A DNA stretch of 64,000 nucleotides from Donghicola mangrovi (GTDB taxonomy: Bacteria; Pseudomonadota; Alphaproteobacteria; Rhodobacterales; Rhodobacteraceae): positions 62,001-126,000 of the forward strand of contig NZ_JABCJE010000008.1 of assembly GCF_013377535.1 (NCBI RefSeq). The letters are read 5' to 3'. The position numbers and the translations under genes are program-made. Every line of letters starts with the position of its first letter. Position 1 is the first letter of the stretch. The notes under the pieces are model-generated. The model had not been told where the DNA came from, did not search any database, and saw only the letters and a list, made by a program, of their open reading frames with translations. Shown piece by piece: positions 35,143-44,365 of this stretch.

Positions 35143-36441
35143 GTTCTGGGTCAGTGCAAAGCGTGCCAGCAGCTCGTTCGATTCAGTTTCGATGGTGCTG
35201 AAGGCGGCTTCGACGTCGGTCTCGTTCGACAGGATGCGGCCGAATTCACGGTTCATCACGTCGCGGATCTGGGGGTAGAAGCCCATGCGGTAGCCCTTGG
35301 TGTACTCACCTGCGGGCAGCGACAGCTGCTGGATGCCAACTTCGGCAGCGGGGAAACGGTCGTAGTGGCCGTCAGCCTTGGCCAGTTCGTAGGCCGCGGT
35401 GGTGATCGGAACATAACCGGTTTCTTTGTGCCACATGTACTGAACCTCGGGCGAGGTCAGGTACTGGAAGAACGCAGCGGTTGCTTTGTTTTCTTCTGCG
35501 GGGTGGCCGGCCATTGCGAACAGCGACGCGCCGCCGATGAAGGTCTGCTTGGGCTCGGTGGTGATTTCTTCCCAGTAGGGCAGATAGGTGGCCGAGAATT
35601 CGAAGGGCAGGTCTTTTTTCATCAGACCGCCGAACGAACCCGACGAACCCAGCCAGATCGCGACTTTGCCTTCTTCGAAGGGCGCCTGGTTGTCATCCCA
35701 CGATGCGCCGTACCATGCGTAGAAACCTTCGTCCTGCCATTCTTTGACGTTGGTCCAGTGCATCTTCAGCTCGGGGCTGTTGACCAGGATCTTGGTGTCG
35801 GTGCCGGTGTAGCCGTTGTCATTGGTCGCGAAGGGCAGGTTGTGACGCGACACGAAGTTCTCGACAAAGATCCAGGGCGAGTGCGACTGCGCCAGCGGGA
35901 TGTAGCCGGCTTCTTTCAGCGCGGGGGCGGTGACGGTCTCGAACTCTTCCCAGGTTTTGGGGGCTTCGACACCGGCTTTGGCCAGCGCGTCGGTGTTGAA
36001 GTACATGATGGGCGAGGACGAGTTGAACGGCATGCCGATCATTTTGCCTTCTGCATCCGCGTAGAAGTAGCGCACGCCCGAGATGTAGTCATTGATGTCG
36101 AAGTTGACGCCGTTCTCGGTCAGCAGGTCCTGAACGGGGATGGTCGCGCCTTTGGCACCGATGACGGTCGCTGCGCCAGCGTCGAACACCTGCATGATGT
36201 TGGGCTGCTCGCCCGCGCGGAAGGCTGCGATGCCTGCGGTCAGGGTCTCTTCGTAGGAGCCTTTGAAGACGGGGGTGATTTTGTAGTCCGACTGGCTGGC
36301 GTTGAAGTCGGTTGCGATCTGGTTAACGGTTTCGCCAAGGGCACCGCCCATTGCGTGCCACCAGGTGATTTCGGTTTCGGCGAAGGCGGTGTTGGCGGCC
36401 AGGATCAGGGCGGCCGTCGAAACGAACGAGAAACGGATCAT
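35140..36441 (-). CDS. ugpB: ABC transporter binding protein, UgpB type
   Basis: A 433-residue secreted binding protein with a Sec signal ending in AFA before ETEITWWHAMGG. Along its length it follows E. coli UgpB as I remember it: KGSYEETLTAGIAAFRAGE, MPFNSSSPIMYFNTDALAKAG, IIGGASL-like FIGGASLFAM, WHKETGYVPITTAAYELA and YTKGYRMGFYPQIRDV. UgpB binds glycerol-3-phosphate and glycerophosphodiesters. ATG at 36441 with GGAG 7 bases upstream. Transcription begins in the 243-base region shared with the LacI gene. Confidence 0.85.
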   Translation of the reverse strand: MIRFSFVSTAALILAANTAFAETEITWWHAMGGALGETVNQIATDFNASQSDYKITPVFKGSYEETLTAGIAAFRAGEQPNIMQVFDAGAATVIGAKGATIPVQDLLTENGVNFDINDYISGVRYFYADAEGKMIGMPFNSSSPIMYFNTDALAKAGVEAPKTWEEFETVTAPALKEAGYIPLAQSHSPWIFVENFVSRHNLPFATNDNGYTGTDTKILVNSPELKMHWTNVKEWQDEGFYAWYGASWDDNQAPFEEGKVAIWLGSSGSFGGLMKKDLPFEFSATYLPYWEEITTEPKQTFIGGASLFAMAGHPAEENKATAAFFQYLTSPEVQYMWHKETGYVPITTAAYELAKADGHYDRFPAAEVGIQQLSLPAGEYTKGYRMGFYPQIRDVMNREFGRILSNETDVEAAFSTIETESNELLARFALTQN

Positions 36442-36580
36442 TGTAGTGCTCCACACTATTTGCCCAACGGGCAGAGATGACTAAGCCCGCGAAAACGCGG
36501 CGAAAGACGGCGTTTGCGGACCGGAAACCGCACCGCAAAAGTTCTTTGCGACGCTGGGATGATTCCGGTTGCGCCACCTA

Positions 36581-36594
36581 TGAACACGTGTTCA
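36581..36594. promoter_or_regulatory. LacI-type operator between ugpB and its regulator
   Basis: TGAACACGTGTTCA is a perfect 14-bp palindrome with central CG, extended on both sides by near-symmetrical CTA and CATAG. It sits in the 243-base divergent region, 140 bases from the ugpB ATG and 91 bases from the LacI-gene ATG. Symmetry and length are typical for LacI-family operators. Confidence 0.65.
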
Positions 36595-36684
36595 CATAGC
36601 GGCAGGATGTAACGACTAAGTGTCAGTCGAGTGTCACTTTGGTTAAATTGACTTTCCGGTCAAAACGGGGCTTCGGGAATTCGG

Positions 36685-37686
36685 ATGACAGACGCGCAGG
36701 AACGAAATCGGCGGGTGACCGCAGCGGATGTAGCGCGCGCGGCAGGGGTGTCACGGTCGGCGGTCTCTCGGGCGTTTACCCCCGAGGCCTATCTGGACGC
36801 GGACAAACGTCGGGCGATTTTACAGGTCGCGGACGAATTGGGGTATCGGCCCAACGCGATCGGGGCCGCATTGCAGGGGGCTTCGTCGAATCTGGTCGCG
36901 ATTGTGGTGGGGGATACCCCTAGCCCCTTTGACAAAGAGGTCGCGACCGCGCTGGCCGCCGGCCTGAACGCGGCTGGCAAATATCCGATCATGATTGGCG
37001 GCAGTCAGGCAGTGTCGCGGGCGGCGGTGTCGGACGTGCTGCGCTATCCCTTGGACGCGATGATCCTGCGCACGGGCAGTCTGTCGCCGGATTTCGCGGA
37101 TGCCTGCGGGAAACTGGGGATACCGCTGATTTCCTCGGGGCGGATTATGGACCGTCCGCTGGTCGATAACGTCTGCGTCCAGAACGAAGCGGGCATGGAG
37201 ATGATCACGGACCTGCTGCTGTCTCGGGGGCGCAAGGCCTTTGGGTTCATCGGGGGGCCGTCGGGGTTTGGTTCAGCGGGTCGGCGCCGCGCTGGGATGA
37301 TGCAATCCCTTGCCAAGGCGGGGCTGGACCTGACCGCCGAAGTCACCGGCGACTACACCGTCGAAAGTGGCTTTCGGGCGGTCGAGGCGCTGCTGTCCCA
37401 AGCCCCCGTTGACGCGATCCTATGTGCCAATGACGCCATGGCGATCGGCGCGATCAGTGGGCTGCGGCAGCGTGGCCTGCGGGTGCCTGAGGATGTGGCC
37501 GTTACCGGCTTTGACGATGTCGAGATGGCCGGTTGGCCGGAATATCGTCTGACCACCGTTCGCAATCCGATCAACGATATGGTCGCCGCGATTGTTGACC
37601 TGCTAGAGGCGCGCATCAACGCGCCCCGCAAGGCGGGCGAAACGCGCTGGCTGACGCCCGAGGTCATCCTGCGCGAAACGCACTAG
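36685..37686 (+). CDS. LacI-family transcriptional regulator
   Basis: A 333-residue repressor: helix-turn-helix VTAADVARAAGVSRSAVSRA (residues 11-30) with hinge helix RPNAIGAALQ, then a periplasmic-binding-protein-like effector domain with VTGFDDVEMAGWPEYRLTTV near residue 272. It is divergent from the ugp-like operon and a palindromic operator lies between, so it probably represses transport until the substrate or a product is present. A LacI regulator here differs from the PhoB control of E. coli ugp. Confidence 0.93.
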   Translation: MTDAQERNRRVTAADVARAAGVSRSAVSRAFTPEAYLDADKRRAILQVADELGYRPNAIGAALQGASSNLVAIVVGDTPSPFDKEVATALAAGLNAAGKYPIMIGGSQAVSRAAVSDVLRYPLDAMILRTGSLSPDFADACGKLGIPLISSGRIMDRPLVDNVCVQNEAGMEMITDLLLSRGRKAFGFIGGPSGFGSAGRRRAGMMQSLAKAGLDLTAEVTGDYTVESGFRAVEALLSQAPVDAILCANDAMAIGAISGLRQRGLRVPEDVAVTGFDDVEMAGWPEYRLTTVRNPINDMVAAIVDLLEARINAPRKAGETRWLTPEVILRETH

Positions 37687-37690
37687 GCCC

Positions 37691-39625
37691 CTACTCGCGC
37701 GTCAAGGCCACCACTGGGTCCAGCCGGGCGGCGGACCGCGCGGGCAGATAGCCGAACACCACCCCGATCATCATCGCGGATGCGAAGGCCGCCCCGATGG
37801 TGCCCACGGAATAAACCAGCCGCGTATCGGGCGAGATCACGCCCATCAACGCGCCGAACCCGAAGGCCAGCGCCACCCCCAGCGCCCCGCCGACCAGACA
37901 GACCAGCACGGCCTCGATCAGGAATTGCTCGGTGATGTCGGACCGGCGGGCACCCACGGCTTTGCGGATGCCGATTTCGCGGGTGCGCTCGGTCACCGAG
38001 ACAAGCATGATGTTCATCACCCCGATCCCGCCGACGACCAGACTGATCACCGCAATCGCCGAAATCAGATAGGTCAGCGTTTTCGAGGTCGACTGGATCG
38101 TTTCGCGGATCGTGTCGGTGTTGGTCAGGAAAAAGTCCACCGTCCCGTGGCGGCGGGTCAGAATGCGTGTGATTTCCTGCTCGGCCTGCGTCATGTCGTA
38201 ATCGTCTGGCACCTGGACCGAGATGGAATCCACCGTCTCGCCCCCAGTGATGCGGACCATAGCGGTGCTCCACGGGGTGAAGATGCGGATGGATTGCGGC
38301 CCGAAACTGGTGCCCGAGGATTTCACCACCCCGATCACTTTCAAGGGGATGCGACCGATCAGAACCCGCTGACCGATGGGGTTTTCATTGGCGAAAAAGG
38401 TGTCTGCGGCATCCTCGTCCAGCACGGCGACTTGGGCGCGGGTTTCAACATCGGCTTGGGTAAAGGTCGCCCCTTCGACCAGCGAATAGGCCCCCAATTG
38501 GAAGTAACCGGACGACACCCCCTTTAGCTGGGCCGAGGCCGTGGTCGCCCCGTGAATGACGTTCGCGGTCGTCGAGACCTCGGGCGAGACGGACGCGGCA
38601 AAGGGCTGCCCCTCTAGCGCGTCGGCATCGCTGCCCACCAGCGTCTGAACGCGGTTGGACCGCCGGTCGCCAAAGCCTGTGCCGGGCCGGATGTCGATGG
38701 TGGACGTTCCGATATTGGTGATGTTTTCCAATACCTTCTGCTGGCTGCCATTCCCCAGCGCGACCATCGACACCACCGAGGTGATCCCGATGATAATCCC
38801 CAGCATCGTCAAAAAGGATCGCAGCTTATGGGCGGCCATCGACCACAGTGCCATGCGCGTGGCCTCTCGGAACCGGTCAAGGGACGCCCCTATCCCCGTG
38901 CCTGTCGGCGGGGTTTTGGAAATACGGCGGGGTTCGGGGGCGGGCCCTTTTCGGGTGTCTTTGGTGATCGCACCGTCCGAGATTTCGACCACACGGTCGG
39001 CGCTGGCAGCAATTGTCGGGTCGTGGGTCACGATAATCACCGTGTGCCCTTCGGCGTGGAGTTCGCGCAGCAAGGCCATTAACTCGGCGCTGGACTGGGT
39101 GTCCAGAGCGCCCGTGGGTTCGTCCGCCAGAATGACCTCGCCGCCATTGATCAGCGCCCGCGCCACCGAAACGCGCTGCTGCTGGCCGCCAGACAGGGCC
39201 CCGGGCCGGTTCCCCAGACGGTCCCCCAGCCCCAGCCGCGTCAACAGCTTGCGCGCTCTCTGACGGCGGGCACGGCGGGGATCGCCGCGATAGATCGCAG
39301 GGATTTCCACGTTCCCGACCGCATCCAGATCTGGCATCAGCTGATAGCGCTGGAAGATAAATCCAAAGTGGTCGCGCCGCAGTTCGGCCAGCTCCAGATC
39401 GCTCATGGCGGCCACGTCCTGCCCGTCAAAGCGGTAGCTGCCACGGCTTGGCCGGTCCAGACATCCAAGGATGTTCATCAGCGTCGACTTGCCCGAGCCA
39501 GATTGCCCGATGATCGCGACCATCTCGCCAGCCTCGATCGACAGATCGACACCGTCCAGCACGGTGACCTCTTGGTCCCCTGCGGTGAAACTGCGCCCAA
39601 GCCCTGTGATTTCAATCAGCGCCAT
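37691..39625 (-). CDS. macB: MacB-type ABC efflux protein (ATPase-permease fusion)
   Basis: A 644-residue inner-membrane protein. The N-terminal ATPase has Walker A GQSGSGKST (about residue 41), signature LSGGQQQRVSVARAL (about residue 143) and Walker B VILADEPTGALD (about residue 166). One helix follows at about residue 275, then a periplasmic MacB domain and three C-terminal helices of the FtsX type. Length matches MacB (about 648). ATG at 39625 starts ALIEITGLGR; the longer frame is not supported. Pairs with the membrane-fusion gene 10 bases upstream. Confidence 0.92.
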   Translation of the reverse strand: MALIEITGLGRSFTAGDQEVTVLDGVDLSIEAGEMVAIIGQSGSGKSTLMNILGCLDRPSRGSYRFDGQDVAAMSDLELAELRRDHFGFIFQRYQLMPDLDAVGNVEIPAIYRGDPRRARRQRARKLLTRLGLGDRLGNRPGALSGGQQQRVSVARALINGGEVILADEPTGALDTQSSAELMALLRELHAEGHTVIIVTHDPTIAASADRVVEISDGAITKDTRKGPAPEPRRISKTPPTGTGIGASLDRFREATRMALWSMAAHKLRSFLTMLGIIIGITSVVSMVALGNGSQQKVLENITNIGTSTIDIRPGTGFGDRRSNRVQTLVGSDADALEGQPFAASVSPEVSTTANVIHGATTASAQLKGVSSGYFQLGAYSLVEGATFTQADVETRAQVAVLDEDAADTFFANENPIGQRVLIGRIPLKVIGVVKSSGTSFGPQSIRIFTPWSTAMVRITGGETVDSISVQVPDDYDMTQAEQEITRILTRRHGTVDFFLTNTDTIRETIQSTSKTLTYLISAIAVISLVVGGIGVMNIMLVSVTERTREIGIRKAVGARRSDITEQFLIEAVLVCLVGGALGVALAFGFGALMGVISPDTRLVYSVGTIGAAFASAMMIGVVFGYLPARSAARLDPVVALTRE

Positions 39626-39635
39626 AGCCGTGCCC

Positions 39636-40823
39636 TCAGAACCCCATGCCCGGAGGCGGCCCGCCCGCGCCCATCTGGGCCGACGGCACATCCACCGGCA
39701 GGCCCGCCGCAGCCACCACCTGATCGCCGTCCTCTAACCCCGAGAGGATCTGCACATCGGTCGCGCCCCTGACGCCGACCTCGACCATGCGCCGGGCTGG
39801 TTTGCCGCTGGCGTCCATCACCGGCAGGGCATAGCGCCCGTCCGCTTCGGCCCGTTCCGGCAGCGCGGACAAGGGCAGCGTTACCGCGTCTTTTACGCTG
39901 TCCAGCACCACGGTCACGTTGGCCGACATGCCGATCCGTAAAATCCGGTCGGGATTATCAACAATAAAGCGGGCGTTGTAATAGATGGCCTCGTCGGTAG
40001 ACACCTCGTCGCTGTCCGCGATGGACGAAGGCGCGGGTTCGACCGCGTCCAGCACCGCGTCATATTCCACGTCCGTCGCCCCCAGCAGCGAAAAGCGCAC
40101 CGCTTGGCCCGCGTGGACATTCACCACGTCTGCCTCGGAAATCTCGGCCTTGATCTCCATCCGGTCCAGAGCGGCCAGTTTCACAATCGTCGGAGACTCG
40201 GTCGAGGCGTTCAGGGTCGTCCCCTCGTCGCTAACCACGGCCACCACGGTGCCATCCATAGGCGCGGTGATGCGGGTGCGGTCCAGATCCAGTTGGGCGG
40301 CGGCAACCTCGACCTCGGCGCGGGATTTCTGGGCGGCCAGACTGTCCGCAGCCGCCCGCGCCACCGCCAGAGCCGCCTCGGCGCTGTCCAGATCATCGGC
40401 TGTGCTCAGCTTGCTGCCCGACAGCTTGCTGATCCGCGCAAGGTTCAACTCGGCCAGCTTGATCTCGGCCGCGTTCGAGGCGATCTCTGCCTCGATCTGC
40501 GCCAAGTCGGCCTCGGCCTGTTTCAGGGCGTTCTGCTGTTCGAGCGAGTCAATCTGCGCGATCAGCGCGCCAGAGGTCACCTCATCCCCGACCTTGACCA
40601 GCAACTCCTCGATCTGCCCCGAAGTCCGCGCCCCCACGGAAACAAGGCTCTCTGCCTCGATCAATCCGGTTGCCAGAACGGTGCTTTCCACATCCCCGCG
40701 ACCCGCCGAAACGGTTGCAGGCAGGGCGGCAGTCGCTTCGGTGCCCTTGTCGTAATACACCCACGCCGCACCTGCCGCGCCCGCGAGCAGCAGCGCCGTG
40801 ACCAATAGGGTCCGCTTCGACAT
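39636..40823 (-). CDS. macA: MacA-type membrane fusion protein
   Basis: A 395-residue periplasmic adaptor with an N-terminal anchor helix (residues 5-24), a lipoyl half SVGARTSGQIEELLVKVGDEV (split over residues 63-83), a long coiled coil (about residues 95-185, rich in Ala, Glu and Leu), the second lipoyl half ITAPMDGTVVAV and a beta-barrel. It joins MacB to an outer-membrane channel, which is not encoded nearby. The C-terminus is short and rich in Gly and Pro. Confidence 0.9.
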   Translation of the reverse strand: MSKRTLLVTALLLAGAAGAAWVYYDKGTEATAALPATVSAGRGDVESTVLATGLIEAESLVSVGARTSGQIEELLVKVGDEVTSGALIAQIDSLEQQNALKQAEADLAQIEAEIASNAAEIKLAELNLARISKLSGSKLSTADDLDSAEAALAVARAAADSLAAQKSRAEVEVAAAQLDLDRTRITAPMDGTVVAVVSDEGTTLNASTESPTIVKLAALDRMEIKAEISEADVVNVHAGQAVRFSLLGATDVEYDAVLDAVEPAPSSIADSDEVSTDEAIYYNARFIVDNPDRILRIGMSANVTVVLDSVKDAVTLPLSALPERAEADGRYALPVMDASGKPARRMVEVGVRGATDVQILSGLEDGDQVVAAAGLPVDVPSAQMGAGGPPPGMGF

Positions 40824-40951
40824 GGTATACCTCCGGTTTAGGGTCCGTCGCTGGTTATACGCATGGGTTGGGGCGTTCCGTCCCTGAGCTGGCAGAAATG
40901 GTGGGGTCTTTGTCCTAACCGTCCTCGCGGGTTTCGGGCTAGTGTCGGACC

Positions 40952-42001
40952 ATGACACGGAACCCCACATATCAGACAGGCATACGCGACCGCAGCGTGG
41001 TCATGGTCACCTACCCCGAGGCGCATATCCTCGATGTGGTTGGCCCGCTCGAAGTGCTGAACGGTACGCGCTACTTCTTGCCCGACGGGCCGGAGCCCTA
41101 TCGCGTGACGGTGGTAGCGCCGCAGGCGGGGCCGGTGCGGATGGCGTCGGGGCTCAGCCTTCATGCGCACCGCTCGATCGTCGAGGCAGCCACGGATACG
41201 TCCGAGATCGACACCTTGATCATCAGCGGTGGACACGGGACCAGCGCCGCGCTCGGGAATGCCGAACTGCTGGACTATGTCCGCCATGCTGCGCAGCGGG
41301 CGCGGCGCGTGGTCTCCATTTGCACCGGCGCGATGATCTTGGCCAAGGTCGGGCTGCTGGATGGGCGGCGGGCCACGACCCATTGGTGGTGGTGCCCCAT
41401 TCTGGAGCAGCGCCATCCCGCGGTGCAGGTGGACCGCGACGCGATCTATGTGCGCGACGGGAATATCTGGTCCTCGGCCGGTGTGACGGCGGGCATGGAT
41501 CTGGCGCTGGCCCTGGTCGAGATGGACTGGGGCCACGCCATCGCCCTCGAGGTCGCGCGGTTTAACGTGATGTACATGATCCGCCCCGGCGGGCAGTCCC
41601 AGTTCAGCGCATACCTCGTGGCGCAGCGGGCCGAGGATCCGGCGATCAACGCCTCGCTCGAATATATCATGGGCGCGCCTTCCGATCCGCTGACAGTCAC
41701 CGCGCTGGCGGCCAAGGCCGGCCTGTCCGAGCGCACCTTTGCCCGCCGATTCAAGGATGAAACCGGTCTGACCCCCGCCGCCTATGTCGAGCGGGCGCGC
41801 ATTCAGGCGGCCCGCGTCGCACTGGAAACAACGCCCAAAGGCATCGAGGAAATCGCCTATGCCACCGGTTTCCAAAGCGCCGAACGGATGCGCCGTGCCT
41901 TTCAGCGACACTTGGGGGTGTCGGCCTCGGACTATCGCGACCGGTTTCGGGAAGTGCGGGCCGATGACGCCCTGATCCGTGACGGGCCGGACCACCCCTA
42001 A
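40952..42001 (+). CDS. GlxA-type AraC regulator with DJ-1/PfpI domain
   Basis: A 349-residue regulator. Residues 12-185 are a DJ-1/PfpI-like domain (VVMVTYPEAHILDVVGPLEV at the start, SICTGAMILAKVGLLDGRRA with the elbow Cys near residue 128). Residues 245-335 are an AraC-type double helix-turn-helix (LAAKAGLSERTFARRFKDET, YATGFQSAERMRRAFQRHLG). The ligand is unknown. It is divergent from the MacAB genes across 128 bases and may regulate them, though this is only positional. Confidence 0.9.
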   Translation: MTRNPTYQTGIRDRSVVMVTYPEAHILDVVGPLEVLNGTRYFLPDGPEPYRVTVVAPQAGPVRMASGLSLHAHRSIVEAATDTSEIDTLIISGGHGTSAALGNAELLDYVRHAAQRARRVVSICTGAMILAKVGLLDGRRATTHWWWCPILEQRHPAVQVDRDAIYVRDGNIWSSAGVTAGMDLALALVEMDWGHAIALEVARFNVMYMIRPGGQSQFSAYLVAQRAEDPAINASLEYIMGAPSDPLTVTALAAKAGLSERTFARRFKDETGLTPAAYVERARIQAARVALETTPKGIEEIAYATGFQSAERMRRAFQRHLGVSASDYRDRFREVRADDALIRDGPDHP

Positions 42002-42080
42002 CCCACTGACTTTACCTCAACCCTCCAGAAGACCGCGCCTGCGCGATCCCTAACCTATTGTCTAAACACAGGAAAACATC

Positions 42081-42443
42081 ATGAAATCGCTTTACCTTAC
42101 TGCTCTTCTTCCCGTTCTTCTGGCCGCTTGTGGCGACAGCGGGGCGAACTATACCCCGATCCTTGATGGCGCGCCCTCGCCCGCGTTTCAGAGCGATCTG
42201 TCCGCCTGTCAGGCGCTGGCCCGCAACCAGACCCAATTCGATCAAGAGACGATTGGCGCGACCGCTTTGGGCGCGGGGGCCGGTGCCCTCCTGGGAGAGG
42301 CCGATGACGACAGCACCGCGGCCGATGGCGCCATCGCTGGCGCCCTCGCCGGAGGGATCGCCAGCGCGGTGAATGCCAGCGAGCGGCGCGAAAGCATCGT
42401 GATCGAGTGTCTGCGGGGGCGTGGTCACCGCGTGGTTGGTTAA
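42081..42443 (+). CDS. Small glycine-zipper lipoprotein
   Basis: A 120-residue envelope protein. The lipobox is LLAACGD (Cys about residue 17). A glycine-zipper-like segment GATALGAGAGALLGEADDDS and GAIAGALAGGIASAVNA covers residues 58-98, suggesting a membrane-associated hairpin. The C-terminus has a second Cys in IECLRGRGHRVVG. Such proteins are common in alphaproteobacteria; function unknown. Confidence 0.8.
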   Translation: MKSLYLTALLPVLLAACGDSGANYTPILDGAPSPAFQSDLSACQALARNQTQFDQETIGATALGAGAGALLGEADDDSTAADGAIAGALAGGIASAVNASERRESIVIECLRGRGHRVVG

Positions 42444-42518
42444 TTGCCGACTGCGCCCTTGGGTCGCCGCGTTTTCGAGCGGCGGCCCCGCTAGGGTGAC
42501 CACAAGAATGAGGTTGAT

Positions 42519-43376
42519 ATGAAAACGGTCTTTGTCGCCGGTGCAACCGGCTATCTGGGGCGCCATCTGTGCCGCGCCTATCGCGAACGTGGCTGGCGGG
42601 TCCATGCCTTGGTGCGGAGCAAATCCCGCCCTGACCTGCCCCTTGCCGATCTGCATATTCAGGCCGAGGCCACCCGCCCCGAGACCCTGACAGGCGTGAT
42701 GGCGGGGGCTGATCTGGTGATTTCGGCCCTTGGCATCACGCGCCAGCGGGATGGGCTGACCTACCACGATGTGGACTATCAGGCCAACCTGAACCTGCTG
42801 CAAGAGGCCCTGCACGCGGGCGTTCCCCATTTCGCCTATGTCCATGTGCTGAACGCAGATCGGATGCCAGAAGTGCCTCTGGTCGCCGCGAAATCTGCCT
42901 TTGTCCGCGCACTTCAGGGGGCTGCGATCCGGTCGACGGTGATAGCGCCGTCTGGCTATTTCTCTGATATGGGGGACTTTTTCGCGATGTCCGAGGCGGG
43001 GCGCGTCTGGCTGTTCGGGGATGGCAAGCTGCGGATCAACCCGATCCACGGGGCCGATCTGGCCCTTGCTAGCGCCGAGGCGATTGATGCGGGCCGCGAC
43101 TGGATCGATATCGGGGGACCCGATGTGCTGAGCCATACGGAACTGGCGCAAACCGCCTTTGCCGCGTTGCGCCAACCTGCCCGCATCACGCGCCTGCCCG
43201 ATTGGCTGCGCCGCGCCGCGCTGACCGTGGTGCCGTATGTCATGCCCTCCCATATCAGCGGGCCCACGCAGTTTTTCCTGACGGCGATGGGGCAGGACAT
43301 GGTGGGCGAGCAGCACGGCACCCGCCACCTGAGCGACCATTTCGCGGCCCTTGCCGCAGGGGAGCAGCCGTCTTGA
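42519..43376 (+). CDS. NAD(P)-binding, NmrA/SDR-like protein
   Basis: A 285-residue cytoplasmic protein of the atypical short-chain-dehydrogenase type. It opens with VFVAGATGYLGRHLCRAYRE (residues 4-23), a GxxGxxG nucleotide-binding motif, and continues with ADLVISALGITRQRDG. No clear Tyr-Lys catalytic pair is obvious, as in NmrA-like members. The stop overlaps the TTG start of the membrane protein after it. Confidence 0.85.
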   Translation: MKTVFVAGATGYLGRHLCRAYRERGWRVHALVRSKSRPDLPLADLHIQAEATRPETLTGVMAGADLVISALGITRQRDGLTYHDVDYQANLNLLQEALHAGVPHFAYVHVLNADRMPEVPLVAAKSAFVRALQGAAIRSTVIAPSGYFSDMGDFFAMSEAGRVWLFGDGKLRINPIHGADLALASAEAIDAGRDWIDIGGPDVLSHTELAQTAFAALRQPARITRLPDWLRRAALTVVPYVMPSHISGPTQFFLTAMGQDMVGEQHGTRHLSDHFAALAAGEQPS

Positions 43377-44005
43377 CCCTGACCAAGATTGGCGGCATCG
43401 CCGCCCTGACCTGCGCCGCGACCTATGTGGTGGGGTTCGCGCTGCTGCTCACTGTTTTGGCCCCGTTGGGCTACGGCAGTGCGGATATTGATGCGGCCAA
43501 AGTGGTCGCCTTCATTCACGCGGCGCCGGGCGTGCTGATTGCGTGGAACAGCGTGATCTATCTGGTGAACGGGCTGTCTTTGGCCGTGCTGGTTATGGCG
43601 TTGGCCCGCTGGCGGTCGGGGGATGCTGCTGCCGTGGCCCAAGGGATAGGGCTGATCTGGGCCGCCTTGGTCATCGGGGCGGGGATGATCGCCAATGTCG
43701 CTGTCGAGCGTGCGGCGTCTCTGTATCCTGCCGACCCAGCGGGGGCAGCAGACCTGTGGGCGACTTTGCACGCGGTTGAATTGGGTCTTGGCGGCGGGAA
43801 CGAAATAGCCGGTGGTGCCTGGATCGCGCTGGTTAGCGGGACTGGCCTGCCCCGCTCTATTGCGGCTTTGGGGCTGCTGACGGGCGTATCGGGGCTGGCG
43901 ACGGTGGTGCCGATGATGGGCGACACGGCGGGCGCGGCCTTTGGCCTTGGGGCGATTGTCTGGTTTCTGGCGGTGGGGCTGACGCTACTGCGTGGCGGGA
44001 AATAA
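43373..44005 (+). CDS. Membrane protein of unknown function (DUF4386-like)
   Basis: A 210-residue protein with about six hydrophobic segments and no recognised motif; the general pattern resembles DUF4386-type membrane proteins. It starts at TTG 43373, four bases overlapping the preceding stop, with AGGGGAG upstream. The longer upstream frame merely shadows the preceding gene. Its stop codon touches the 3' end of the minus-strand sRNA. Confidence 0.7.
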   Translation: MTLTKIGGIAALTCAATYVVGFALLLTVLAPLGYGSADIDAAKVVAFIHAAPGVLIAWNSVIYLVNGLSLAVLVMALARWRSGDAAAVAQGIGLIWAALVIGAGMIANVAVERAASLYPADPAGAADLWATLHAVELGLGGGNEIAGGAWIALVSGTGLPRSIAALGLLTGVSGLATVVPMMGDTAGAAFGLGAIVWFLAVGLTLLRGGK

Positions 44006-44090
44006 AAAAGGCGACACACAAGGGAGGAGGAGATGTGTGCCGCCTGTATTTCCAAGATGATGTCAGGGAGGAGGAGAGACATCATCTACC
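44004..44090 (-). ncRNA. CcsR/cuckoo-family-like small RNA with two CCUCCUCCC loops
   Basis: On the minus strand two hairpins follow each other. The first has a perfect 9-bp stem GATGATGTC/GACATCATC (44086-44056); the second has an 11-bp stem with one mismatch (44044-44010). Each loop reads UCUCCUCCUCCCU, containing CCUCCUCCC, which is complementary to ribosome-binding sites. A run of six U follows the second stem (44009-44004), making it a Rho-independent terminator. This layout is that of the CcsR RNAs of Rhodobacter and the cuckoo RNA family. The 5' end is estimated from a promoter-like pair just upstream. There is a single copy and no DUF1127 gene is visible upstream, unlike the Rhodobacter CcsR locus. 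The remaining 275 bases up to the next gene hold nothing else I can support. Confidence 0.85.
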
Positions 44091-44095
44091 TCTAG

Positions 44096-44125
44096 AAGAT
44101 GCCCGACTCTGACCGAAGGGACAAG
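44096..44125 (-). promoter_or_regulatory. Possible RpoH-type promoter of the sRNA
   Basis: On the minus strand CTTGTCC (44125-44119) and CATCTT (44101-44096) resemble the heat-shock sigma factor boxes (CTTG and CATnT). Transcription would begin near 44090, just before the first hairpin. Known CcsR RNAs are RpoH-dependent, which agrees, but the boxes are short. Confidence 0.35.
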
Positions 44126-44365
44126 AATTAATGCTGCGGTGCAGCTTTGCGCCCGCAGAAACGGTCGTATTGATGCAGAATGGCCACAGGTTAAAGGATG
44201 TGTCGCAGCAACCTGTGCGTCCATAAGTGCACGGAATTGATTTGAAATTCACTAAATCGCCCATTAATTCAGCAAAAACATGCGGATTTGGGGTTTCTTA
44301 TCCAGCGCCATGAATTGCGCAGCAAAAAGGGGGCCGATCGCCCCCTTTGGCCGATGGAATCGCCC

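Noticed and set aside
44082-44264. 60-codon minus-strand frame upstream of the sRNA as a DUF1127 gene
   Set aside because: No DUF1127 pattern (no arginine-rich end); product MGDLVNFKSIPCTYGRTG is unlike the family.
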